From positions 1 to 64,000 of the forward strand of contig MKVQ01000010.1 of assembly GCA_001899635.1 (NCBI GenBank): a stretch of 64,000 nucleotides of DNA. The letters run 5' to 3'. The notes beneath the pieces were generated by a model. It was not told the DNA's origin and searched no databases. It worked only from the letters and a program-made list of their open reading frames with translations. Source of the stretch: Myxococcales bacterium 68-20 (GTDB lineage Bacteria; Myxococcota_A; Polyangia; Polyangiales; Polyangiaceae). Both the position numbers and the translations under genes were made by a program. Every line of letters begins with the position of its first letter. Position 1 is the stretch's first letter. Positions 1 to 6,797 of this stretch are shown here, one piece after another.

Positions 1-9
1 CGGTAAGAG

Positions 10-43
10 CGCCCCTTCGGGGCACGCATCCTCATCGGATGCG
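10..43. other. Two adjacent short hairpins
   Basis: Two perfect stems lie side by side: GCCCC/GGGGC around TTC (11-23) and CGCATCC/GGATGCG around TCATC (25-43). No T-run follows on either strand, so this is at most a Rho-independent-like stem pair or the 3' end of a gene outside the window. No function is claimed. Confidence 0.4.
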
Positions 44-130
44 CCAGAGCGAGAGGAAAGAGCACGCAGTCTCGACTTGACGGGTCACTTCATATCAAAG
101 CACCGACCGCTGCTCTCGGAGGCATCCGGC

Positions 131-183
131 GATCGAGACGCGCTCGAAATGAGGAGTCTCTCACCGGCGAGCGCGTCTCGATC
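131..183 (-). terminator. 16-bp perfect hairpin at the 3' end of a small minus-strand gene
   Basis: Positions 131-146 and 168-183 are perfect reverse complements (16 bp, loop of 21 nt at 147-167). The arm at 168-183 overlaps the stop codon (182-184) of the small minus-strand gene, exactly where a terminator would sit. No U-tract follows, so a role as an RNA 3'-end stabiliser or a protein-binding dyad is equally possible. Confidence 0.5.
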
Positions 184-409
184 AGCGGAACCAGGCGTCG
201 GCGAGGGCATCGCCGATCGGCGCCGGCGGCGGCGTCAGCGACGCGCGGAGCGGACGTCCGTGCTTGCGACCACGGCTCGCGAACCACTTCTCCTCTGCGG
301 GCTGGAAGCTCAGGGCCTTGGGCTGCTCGGTGGCGGTGATCGAGAGGGGAGACATGACGACCTCGGCGGGGGAAGAGGAAGCGATGCGCTTCGCCGATCG
401 GTAGAGCAC
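182..409 (-). CDS. Small hypothetical protein
   Basis: An open frame of 75 codons from GTG at 409, or 57 residues from the internal ATG at 355. I do not recognise the protein. It is Pro/Ala-rich at the C-terminus (PPPAPIGDALADAW) and has no signal peptide or membrane segment. About 85-90% of its third codon positions are G or C, matching neighbouring real genes and arguing against a chance frame, and a 16-bp hairpin begins at its stop codon. No Shine-Dalgarno or -10 box is obvious for either start, so the start is open. Confidence 0.45.
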   Translation of the reverse strand: MLYRSAKRIASSSPAEVVMSPLSITATEQPKALSFQPAEEKWFASRGRKHGRPLRASLTPPPAPIGDALADAWFR

Positions 410-611
410 GCGTGATGCCAGCGCGGAGCGGTGGGCGGCCCGTGTCGTGCGTCCGGCGGAACCCGCGGGAATCAGTGGGCTCCGACGTCGAGCACAGGTA
501 CGGACGATCCTCGCGACGCTCGAGGTGTATCAGGGGTGTATCCGCCGGAGCCCGAGCGTATCCGCGCGCGTCAGGGATACAGCCGATGTCGCCTCGGCCC
601 GCGAGGCCGGC

Positions 612-617
612 TAGCTT
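612..617 (+). promoter_or_regulatory. TAGCTT -10-like box, leaderless type
   Basis: TAGCTT ends 8 nt before the ATG at 626. Transcription starting about 7 nt after the box would begin at or next to the start codon. No clear -35 element is seen. Confidence 0.4.
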
Positions 618-625
618 CCCCAGCG

Positions 626-1408
626 ATGAAGCGCTCTGCGATCGACCGCGCGATCCGCATCGTCGACCGTCTCGGGATCTCCCTCGTCTATCCCATCGAC
701 AACAAGGCCGAGCCTCGGTCGCTCTGGAGCGAGCTCTACCCGAAGGCGAAGATGGAGTGGGCGTGGGATGCGGGCGCCGATCCGCGAGTCGCCGAAGTCT
801 GGCATCTGCGCGAGCGCCTCGCGCGCTCTCACGACGTGGCCTATGCGAAGTGGTTCCGCGGGCGCGCGACGTTCTTCTCGCTGCCGGTCTTCCACGCGAT
901 GCTCGGTCGCCTCGCCGGTACGGGTGACGTGTTCGCCGGTCTCCCGCGCGAGGCGCTCGACATCCTCGCCTTGCTCCGCGAGCGGTCGCCGCTCTCGACG
1001 AAGGAGATCCGCGCGATGGCCGACCTCCGCGGCAAGCAGCAGGAGGCGGTCTTCACGCATGCGATGAAGGCGCTGTGGTCGCGTCTCCTCGTCGTCGGGA
1101 CCGGCGAGGTGGAGGATGGCGCGTTCCCGTCGCTCGCGGTGGGCGCGACGGAGCTGCTGTTCGAGGATCTGTGGAACGCGCGACGCGACGTCCCGGAGGA
1201 GGCCTCGAGGCGGCTCGACGAAGTGCTCGTGCAGACGCCGCCCTACACGCGTGAGCTTCGACGAGCGCTCGCGCCGCTGGGCTCGGTCGGGAAACGCAAG
1301 GCGCCACGTCCCGCGCGCGCACCGCTTCGGCCGCGCAGCTCGAGCGAAGGGCCGCCGTTCACGGAGCCGGCGCCGGCGGAGGTCTTCGAAGAGGGGTATC
1401 TGAAGTAG
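626..1408 (+). CDS. AlkZ-related winged-helix protein
   Basis: A 260-residue protein resembling the short AlkZ/YcaQ-related family of winged-helix proteins, which relate to DNA glycosylases that unhook crosslinked or alkylated bases. The N-terminal block (residues 1-90) holds the family-like pattern LVYPIDN, SLWSELYP, W-x-W, VWHLRERL and AYAKWFRGRATFFSL. The middle (about 120-190) looks like a winged-helix unit (PLSTKEIRAMADL). The tail is basic and Pro-rich (RKAPRPARAPLRPRS). Catalytic activity cannot be judged from sequence. I chose the ATG at 626 because a TAGCTT box lies 8 nt upstream and the longer upstream frame is compositionally poor. Its TAG stop doubles as the start of the next gene's -10-like box. 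Confidence 0.75.
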   Translation: MKRSAIDRAIRIVDRLGISLVYPIDNKAEPRSLWSELYPKAKMEWAWDAGADPRVAEVWHLRERLARSHDVAYAKWFRGRATFFSLPVFHAMLGRLAGTGDVFAGLPREALDILALLRERSPLSTKEIRAMADLRGKQQEAVFTHAMKALWSRLLVVGTGEVEDGAFPSLAVGATELLFEDLWNARRDVPEEASRRLDEVLVQTPPYTRELRRALAPLGSVGKRKAPRPARAPLRPRSSSEGPPFTEPAPAEVFEEGYLK

Positions 1409-1411
1409 ACT
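1406..1411 (+). promoter_or_regulatory. TAGACT -10-like box, leaderless type
   Basis: TAGACT ends 6 nt before the GTG at 1418 and contains the TAG stop codon of the preceding gene. It may let the cytochrome gene be transcribed independently of its neighbour. Confidence 0.3.
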
Positions 1412-1417
1412 CCGGCC

Positions 1418-3274
1418 GTGGTTCAGGCGTCGCCCGGCGAGCTCGCGTTGCTCGGCGTCATCATGACGGCGGCGGTCGCTCTCGTCGTGCGGGCGACGCG
1501 TGGCAACCGGGGCGTGAGGCTCGCGGTCTTCGTCGTCCTCGTCCTCGGGACGAGCGGGTCCGCTGCGCTGCTTCGCCCCGAGCTCCGCAAGGCGTCCTCC
1601 GCGCCGACGGAGGTGCCCGGGCCCGGCACCGCGCTCGGCTACGTGTCGTCGGCCGCGTGTCTCGGCTGCCATCCGGGCGAGCACGCGAGCTTCGGGCGGA
1701 CGTACCACCGCACCATGACCCAGGTCGCGTCGACGGCGACCGTGCTCGCGCCGACCGACGGACGCGCGCTCGACCTCGACGGGCGAGCGGTCCGCTTCGA
1801 GCGTCGCGGGACCGAGGTGTGGGCGACGTTGCCCGATCCCGATGCCGTGATCGCGGGCGGTCGTGCGGACGACGTCACGCGTCGCGTGGTGCTCACGACC
1901 GGATCTCATCGCGAGCAGGCCTTCTGGGTGGCCGGCAAGCGGCGCGGCGACCTCCGTCTCGTCCCGTTCGTCTGGCTGGTGAAGGACGAGGCCTTCGTTC
2001 CTCGACGCGAAGCGTTCCTGATCCCGCCGGACGAGCCGATGCCGCCGGTGCGTTGGGCGTCGAGCTGCATTGCGTGTCATGCGGTCGCCGGAGAGCCGCG
2101 TCACGATCTCGAGACCGACACGTTCGACACACGCGCCGCGGAGCTCGGCGTGTCGTGTGAGGCGTGTCACGGCCCCGGCGCCGCGCATGTCGAGCGCCAT
2201 CGCGATCCGGTCGCTCGTTACGCCCAGCGCGGATCGAAGCGCGCCGATCCGACGATCGTCCATCCCGGGCGGCTGTCGCCCGAGCTGTCGTCCGCGGTCT
2301 GCGGGCAGTGCCATGCGTATTCGTTTCCGCGTGACGAGGCGGGGTGGTGGACCGACGGCTACTCCCGGACGTTCCGGGCCGGTCAGCCGCTCGACCCGTC
2401 ACGCACGCTCATCGCGCCGGAGACGATGGCGGGACAGCGCGGCGCGCCGGTGATCGATGCGCCGGCGACCGCGATCTTCTGGCCGGATGGCGCGGTGCGC
2501 GTCGGAGGTCGCGAGTACAACGGGCTCGTCGCCTCACCGTGTCACGAGCGCGGGAGCGGCGATCGCAAGATGACCTGCCTCTCGTGCCACGCGATGCATC
2601 GCGGCGATCCCGCCGGCCAGATCGCGCCGGAGCGCACGGGCGATGAGGGCTGCACGACATGTCACGACGATGCGCGCTCGCGGGGCCACTCCCGGCACGC
2701 GCCGGGCTCGCCGGGCAGCGCTTGCGTCTCCTGCCACATGCCGAAGACGAGCTACGCGCTGCTCCAAGCCGTGCGCTCGCATCGTATCGACAGCCCGAGC
2801 GCAGCGAACACGGCGACGACGGGCCGGCCGAATGCGTGCAACCTGTGTCATCTCGACCGGACGCTCGGATGGACCGCTCGATGGCTGTCGGAGTGGTACG
2901 GCGCGCCGATCCCGCAGCTCGACGACGAACGAGCGCGCACCGCCTTCGGCGTCTACGCCGGAATCGCCGGGGACGCCGGCGTGCGCGCGCTCGTCGCCGA
3001 TGCGCTCGGCTCGGCCGAGTCGCTCGCTGCGTCGGGCATCGGCTTCCAGACGGCGCTCCTCGAGGAGATGAGTCGCGATCCATACGCTGCGGTCCGGTAC
3101 ATCGCCGCGCGCTCGCTCCGCACGATCGCGGCGAGCCCTGCGAGCTCGCGGCCGCGGACCGTCGGCATCGATCGCGCGACGCTCGCGCTCGATGCCGACG
3201 GCCGATTCGATCCGGAGCGCCTGCGCGCTCTGCTTGCAGCGCGTGACGAACGCGCGATAACGATCGCCGAGTGA
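1418..3274 (+). CDS. Octaheme c-type cytochrome with HEAT-like tail
   Basis: A 618-residue exported electron-transfer protein. Two hydrophobic N-terminal segments (about 8-24 and 33-52) act as a membrane anchor or signal. Eight CxxCH heme-binding motifs follow, at about residues 81 (CLGCH), 217 (CIACH), 247 (CEACH), 295 (CGQCH), 387 (CLSCH), 412 (CTTCH), 436 (CVSCH) and 474 (CNLCH). The spacing and the SCEACHGPG motif resemble cytochrome c-554/NrfB-type multiheme families. Residues about 500-580 look like alpha-helical HEAT-type repeats (DPYAAVRYIAARSLRTI). The GTG start gives an intact signal region. The gene overlaps the next by GTGA, so the two are probably co-translated. The redox partner and substrate are unknown. 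Confidence 0.9.
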   Translation: MVQASPGELALLGVIMTAAVALVVRATRGNRGVRLAVFVVLVLGTSGSAALLRPELRKASSAPTEVPGPGTALGYVSSAACLGCHPGEHASFGRTYHRTMTQVASTATVLAPTDGRALDLDGRAVRFERRGTEVWATLPDPDAVIAGGRADDVTRRVVLTTGSHREQAFWVAGKRRGDLRLVPFVWLVKDEAFVPRREAFLIPPDEPMPPVRWASSCIACHAVAGEPRHDLETDTFDTRAAELGVSCEACHGPGAAHVERHRDPVARYAQRGSKRADPTIVHPGRLSPELSSAVCGQCHAYSFPRDEAGWWTDGYSRTFRAGQPLDPSRTLIAPETMAGQRGAPVIDAPATAIFWPDGAVRVGGREYNGLVASPCHERGSGDRKMTCLSCHAMHRGDPAGQIAPERTGDEGCTTCHDDARSRGHSRHAPGSPGSACVSCHMPKTSYALLQAVRSHRIDSPSAANTATTGRPNACNLCHLDRTLGWTARWLSEWYGAPIPQLDDERARTAFGVYAGIAGDAGVRALVADALGSAESLAASGIGFQTALLEEMSRDPYAAVRYIAARSLRTIAASPASSRPRTVGIDRATLALDADGRFDPERLRALLAARDERAITIAE

Positions 3275-3720
3275 GCCTCGAGCCCTCACCCCCTGAGTCT
3301 CCGGCGGACGCCGTCGTGAACCGGCACCTTCGCGCCGGTTGGTGGGGGCTCGCCGTGTTCGTCGCCCTCGGCGCGGTGCTCGAGCTCCTCCATGCGATCA
3401 AGTCGCCGGTCTACGTCGATGCGGGCCGGGAGACGACGCGCCTCATGCTTCGCCTCGCGCATGCGCACGGCACCCTGCTCGCCGTGCTCAACGTGGTCTA
3501 CGCGCTGACGATCCGAGCGCGGCCGACACATACGGCGGGGGCGCTCGCGTCGGCCGCGCTCCTTGCAGCGCTCGTCCTCCTTCCGGGCGGCTTTCTCCTC
3601 GGAGGGCTCTGGGCGCGCGGAGGCGATCCGGGGCTGGGGGTGCTGCTCGTGCCGGTCGGCGCGGCGTTGCTCCTCGTCGGCGCGATCTCGGTCGGGAGGC
3701 GCGTGTCGATCCGGGAGTGA
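3271..3720 (+). CDS. Small polytopic membrane protein coupled to the octaheme cytochrome
   Basis: A 149-residue protein with four predicted membrane spans (about 20-36, 64-82, 88-108 and 116-135) and a conserved-looking His-rich stretch AHAHGTLLAVLN before span 2. The GTG start overlaps the TGA of the cytochrome gene (GTGA), implying translational coupling and a shared function, perhaps anchoring or passing electrons between the quinone pool and the periplasmic hemes. That role is inferred from context only. I do not recognise a named family. Confidence 0.75.
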   Translation: MSLEPSPPESPADAVVNRHLRAGWWGLAVFVALGAVLELLHAIKSPVYVDAGRETTRLMLRLAHAHGTLLAVLNVVYALTIRARPTHTAGALASAALLAALVLLPGGFLLGGLWARGGDPGLGVLLVPVGAALLLVGAISVGRRVSIRE

Positions 3721-3739
3721 TCCCTCGCGGCGAGAGGCG

Positions 3740-3745
3740 TAGGCT
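3740..3745 (+). promoter_or_regulatory. TAGGCT -10-like box before the upstream ORF
   Basis: TAGGCT ends 9 nt before the ATG at 3755, the first codon of the short upstream ORF, not of the channel gene itself. The box therefore predicts a near-leaderless mRNA whose first reading frame is the 23-residue peptide. Confidence 0.4.
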
Positions 3746-3754
3746 GCTCGCCGA

Positions 3755-3826
3755 ATGGTCGAGACAAGCGCCGCCTTCACGTTCCGCTCGAGCTTGGCTG
3801 ACGTTTGCGCGCGAGCAAAGCGATGA
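3755..3826 (+). CDS. Short upstream ORF (23 aa) coupled to the channel gene
   Basis: ATG at 3755 opens 23 codons (peptide starts MVETSAAF and ends CARAKR) and stops with TGA at 3824-3826. The stop overlaps the ATG of the channel gene at 3823 as ATGA. The ORF starts 9 nt after a TAGGCT box. That arrangement fits a leader ORF delivering ribosomes to a downstream start that lacks a Shine-Dalgarno site. The peptide has no recognisable domain. It could also be the true N-terminal region of a frameshifted longer gene. Confidence 0.4.
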   Translation: MVETSAAFTFRSSLADVCARAKR

Positions 3827-5055
3827 GGAGGACGCGCCGTTCGCGTGCTCAGCTCCTCGTCAACGCGGCCTGCCTCGCCGTCGCCGTCTTCGCGGCGCTC
3901 TGGATCCTGGTCGGTCGTCGAGACGAGGGCTCGTCCGTCGCGTTCGCCGCGGCGGCGACGGCGAACGGCGGCTCCCGGATCACGATCGCGGGCGCGGTGC
4001 CGGACGCCGGCTCCGCGATCATCACGACCGAGCATACCGAGAGCGCACCGAAGGTCGCGACCGGCGGCAAGGAGAAGGACGACGCGAACGGCGAGCGCGC
4101 CGCGGGTGACTCCGACCAACCCGCTCCGATCGACCTCGCGATCGCCCCCGACGGTGGAGTCCCGTTCCACCCCGGTGCGACGCACTTCAAGTCGCCCTTC
4201 GCTCGGCCGGACGACGGACCGCCCGTGAAGGTCAAGGTCGGGATGCTCCTCAACAGCGTCGACGACTACGACGTGAAGACGGGCACCTTCACCGCCGACT
4301 TCTTCCTCAGCCTGACGAGCGTCTTGCCGATGCCCCCCTTGAACCTCCAGTTCCCGAACGGGTCGCTCGACAAGGAGAAGAAGGAGGTGATCGCGGACAA
4401 GCCCACGTTCAAGCTCTATCGCCTGAACGGCTCGTTCAAGTCGGCCGCCGATCTCCGCAAGTACCCGTTCGACTCGCAGGACCTCAAGATCATCGTCGAG
4501 GACGACTCACGCGGGATCGACCAGCTCGACTTCGTCGTCGACCACGATCACACGCAGCTCGCGCGTGGCTTCCGCGCCGTGGGCTGGCAGGTGGGCTACG
4601 TCGAGGCGCGCACGTTGAGCCAGACGTATCCGGATCGGTTCGAGAACGACGACCTGTTCTACAGTCGGTATACGTTCACGCTCGGCATCGACCGGTTCGC
4701 GACGAGCGCTGCGTTCAAGGTCTTCGTCCCGGCATTCGTCATCGTCATCATCTCGCTCCTCGGCATGTGGGTGCCGGCGGAGGAGATGGAGGTGCGTTCG
4801 AACTCGGGTGCGCCGATGCTCGCGGGCGCGGTGCTCTTCCACTTCGCGCTGATGCAGGAGCTGCCGGCGACGAGCTACCTCACGCGCGCCGACAAGCTCA
4901 TGCTCGGCGTCTATGTCTCGCTCGCGCTCGGGATGGTCTCGACGTGGTTCATGTTCCTCGTGAAGGAACACAACGTCCCGAAGGTCTTCCGGCTGGCCCG
5001 CATCCTCGTTCCGGTGCTGAGCGCGCTCACGATGGCGCTCGCCTGCCTGACCTGA
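3823..5055 (+). CDS. Prokaryotic pentameric ligand-gated ion channel (pLGIC) homologue
   Basis: A 410-residue protein with the plan of GLIC/ELIC-type bacterial Cys-loop-family channels: signal anchor (about 10-27), an Ala/Gly linker, an extracellular beta-sandwich (about 135-295) and four C-terminal membrane spans. Key marks are VKVGMLLNSVDDYDVKTGTF at the first strands, DLRKYPFDSQDLKI (YPFDSQ at about 214, the family's most conserved motif), M1 about 298-320, M2 about 330-350 followed by ELPATSYLT before M3 (358-380), and M4 about 391-410. Cysteines of the eukaryotic Cys-loop are absent, as in bacterial members. ATG 3823 is preferred to the TTG at 3805 because it overlaps the upstream ORF as ATGA. 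The ligand is unknown. Confidence 0.85.
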   Translation: MRRTRRSRAQLLVNAACLAVAVFAALWILVGRRDEGSSVAFAAAATANGGSRITIAGAVPDAGSAIITTEHTESAPKVATGGKEKDDANGERAAGDSDQPAPIDLAIAPDGGVPFHPGATHFKSPFARPDDGPPVKVKVGMLLNSVDDYDVKTGTFTADFFLSLTSVLPMPPLNLQFPNGSLDKEKKEVIADKPTFKLYRLNGSFKSAADLRKYPFDSQDLKIIVEDDSRGIDQLDFVVDHDHTQLARGFRAVGWQVGYVEARTLSQTYPDRFENDDLFYSRYTFTLGIDRFATSAAFKVFVPAFVIVIISLLGMWVPAEEMEVRSNSGAPMLAGAVLFHFALMQELPATSYLTRADKLMLGVYVSLALGMVSTWFMFLVKEHNVPKVFRLARILVPVLSALTMALACLT

Positions 5056-5098
5056 CGCTTCTCCCGCTTCCCGTCAGGCGCACCTCGTTACGCGCCGG

Positions 5099-5587
5099 TC
5101 ACTTGCGGCGGAGCCAGGGGCACTTGGCGACGAGCTCCTGGTTCCGCGTGCGATCGCAGCGCACGCCGACGACCGCGCCGGTCGTGACGACGTCGCTGCA
5201 CGAGCTCACCATCTCGTAGTTCGCCTCTTCCTTGGGGTCCTGCTTCAGGGCGCACTTCCCGAGCTTGACCACCTCGGTCTTGTAGGAACCCTTCTCGGAT
5301 TGCCACGTGGAGACGAGCTCGGTCTCGAGCTTGTCCCCTGGCGAGATGCGTCCTGCGCACGCGGCGAACGACTTGTCGGCGCGGAGGATGCGGCGGGCGT
5401 CCGGGCAGTCGGCGTAGACGAGCTCGAGACCGAGCTTCTCGAGCTGCCCCTTGTCGTCCTTGAACTCCTCGACCTGCACGACCTCCGTCGTGGTGGTGAA
5501 GCGCTTCGGCGACTCGCAGCCGATCGCCGCGGCGGCGAGCGCGAGCGCAAGGGGAAGACCGACCGTCCGGCGCATCGGGCCGATCAT
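5099..5587 (-). CDS. Putative lipoprotein
   Basis: A 162-residue exported protein with a type II signal peptide (LALALAAAAIGC lipobox, Cys about 24). The mature part is charged and carries several cysteines (DCPDARRI, AACAGRIS, GKCALK, SSCSDVV, GVRCDRT), suggesting disulfides. No family is recognised. The ATG at 5587 forms ATGA with the stop of the upstream gene and is preferred to the ATG at 5575. It converges with the channel gene, whose stop lies 44 bp away. Confidence 0.75.
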   Translation of the reverse strand: MIGPMRRTVGLPLALALAAAAIGCESPKRFTTTTEVVQVEEFKDDKGQLEKLGLELVYADCPDARRILRADKSFAACAGRISPGDKLETELVSTWQSEKGSYKTEVVKLGKCALKQDPKEEANYEMVSSCSDVVTTGAVVGVRCDRTRNQELVAKCPWLRRK

Positions 5588-6657
5588 GGCACAGTCCCGG
5601 ACGTCGAGGACGCCGTCGGCGAGGCGAGCGTGGCGTAGAAGTCCCACGTGACGCGCTCCCAGAAGGCCCGAGCGGGCGGGCTCTCGAGCGCGAGCTTCGC
5701 GAAGGGCCAGAGGAGCTCGGCGAGGCCTTCGAGGTCGGGACGCTCCGTGACGCCGATGCGCGCGAGCCATGCGCCGAGGGGCTCGTCGCCGTGCTCCGCG
5801 ACCAGCTTCTCGAGCTCGGCGATCAACCGCTCTCGGGGGCGGTCCTTGCGGAGGAGCTCGAGGACGATCGCGAGGGCGGCCTCGTCCGCGTTCATGCGGG
5901 CGTCGTCGTCCACGTTCTGCGTGATCTGCGCGAGGCTCTCCTCGTAGAAGAAGGCGACGATGCTCTTTCGCAGCGCGACGAGCTTCGGGTCGCCTGCGCT
6001 CGACACGACGAAGTCGGCGATCTTCTTCTTCGCCTTGCGCGAGAAGCCGAGCAAGAACTTCCGGATCTCGGGCTCGAGCCGCTTGTCGAACTCGGCGCGC
6101 ACGGCCGACATCGACTTGAGGACGGTGCCCGATCCGATCGGCATGAAGCGCTTGATCAGCGCGGGGAGCCCCCAGTCGGCGAAGAACGGATTGACCGACT
6201 CGTTGAACTCGAGGAGCGCGTCGTAGAGGACGTCGCGCATGATCTCCTCGACGACCTCGGCGTCGAAGACCCGGCGGACGAGCTCCTCCGGCAGGAGGTC
6301 GGGGCGGGCGATGAGCTCGTCGATCGCCGCGCGCGCCTCTCGCGGAACGTAGTCGCCGAGCTTCGCCTCGTCGGTGCGGAGCGACGTGACGACGCGGCGG
6401 TTCACCTCTTGCGCGATCGGCGCCAGGAGGCCGCGTACCACCTCGTTCGTGAGGAGCTTCGCGCCGCCGGCGACGAGCGTCTGCGGCTGGAGCAGCTCGC
6501 GGATGGGGCGGGCCATCACGTGGTCGTACCCGCCCGCGAACGACCGGATGAAGTCGCCGCGTGCGCGATCGTCGACCAGGCGTTCGGCGAGGAACGCGAC
6601 ATGCCGTGAACGAAGAGCCGCGATCGTCGCGGGATCGAGGGACAGGGGATCGTTCAT
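5584..6657 (-). CDS. Conserved-looking helical protein of unknown function
   Basis: A 357-residue, mostly alpha-helical cytosolic protein without signal peptide or clear membrane span. Long amphipathic helices rich in Arg/Glu alternate with stretches such as NESVNPFFADWGLPALIKRF and KLALESPPARAFWERVTWDF. I do not recognise it. Its TGA overlaps the ATG of the lipoprotein gene (ATGA), so the two are made together. The start at 6657 (MNDPLSLDP) is the most 3' ATG giving a sensible N-terminus; the frame remains open upstream in sequence that looks non-coding. Confidence 0.7.
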   Translation of the reverse strand: MNDPLSLDPATIAALRSRHVAFLAERLVDDRARGDFIRSFAGGYDHVMARPIRELLQPQTLVAGGAKLLTNEVVRGLLAPIAQEVNRRVVTSLRTDEAKLGDYVPREARAAIDELIARPDLLPEELVRRVFDAEVVEEIMRDVLYDALLEFNESVNPFFADWGLPALIKRFMPIGSGTVLKSMSAVRAEFDKRLEPEIRKFLLGFSRKAKKKIADFVVSSAGDPKLVALRKSIVAFFYEESLAQITQNVDDDARMNADEAALAIVLELLRKDRPRERLIAELEKLVAEHGDEPLGAWLARIGVTERPDLEGLAELLWPFAKLALESPPARAFWERVTWDFYATLASPTASSTSGTVP

Positions 6658-6797
6658 GCGAGGGAACGGCTCTCGCACGAAGCCTGCGGCGCGTAAAGCT
6701 GGCCGCCACGCCGGCACCGGCGGTCCTGGCCGGACCTGCCAGCGCGGCCGGAGGCGGCGCTCGCGGCAGAGCCGGCTCGTTGCTAAAGACATCTGCG

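Noticed and set aside
611-2314. 567-codon frame on the minus strand
   Set aside because: It is the antisense of the AlkZ-related and cytochrome genes, with extreme Arg content and no motifs.
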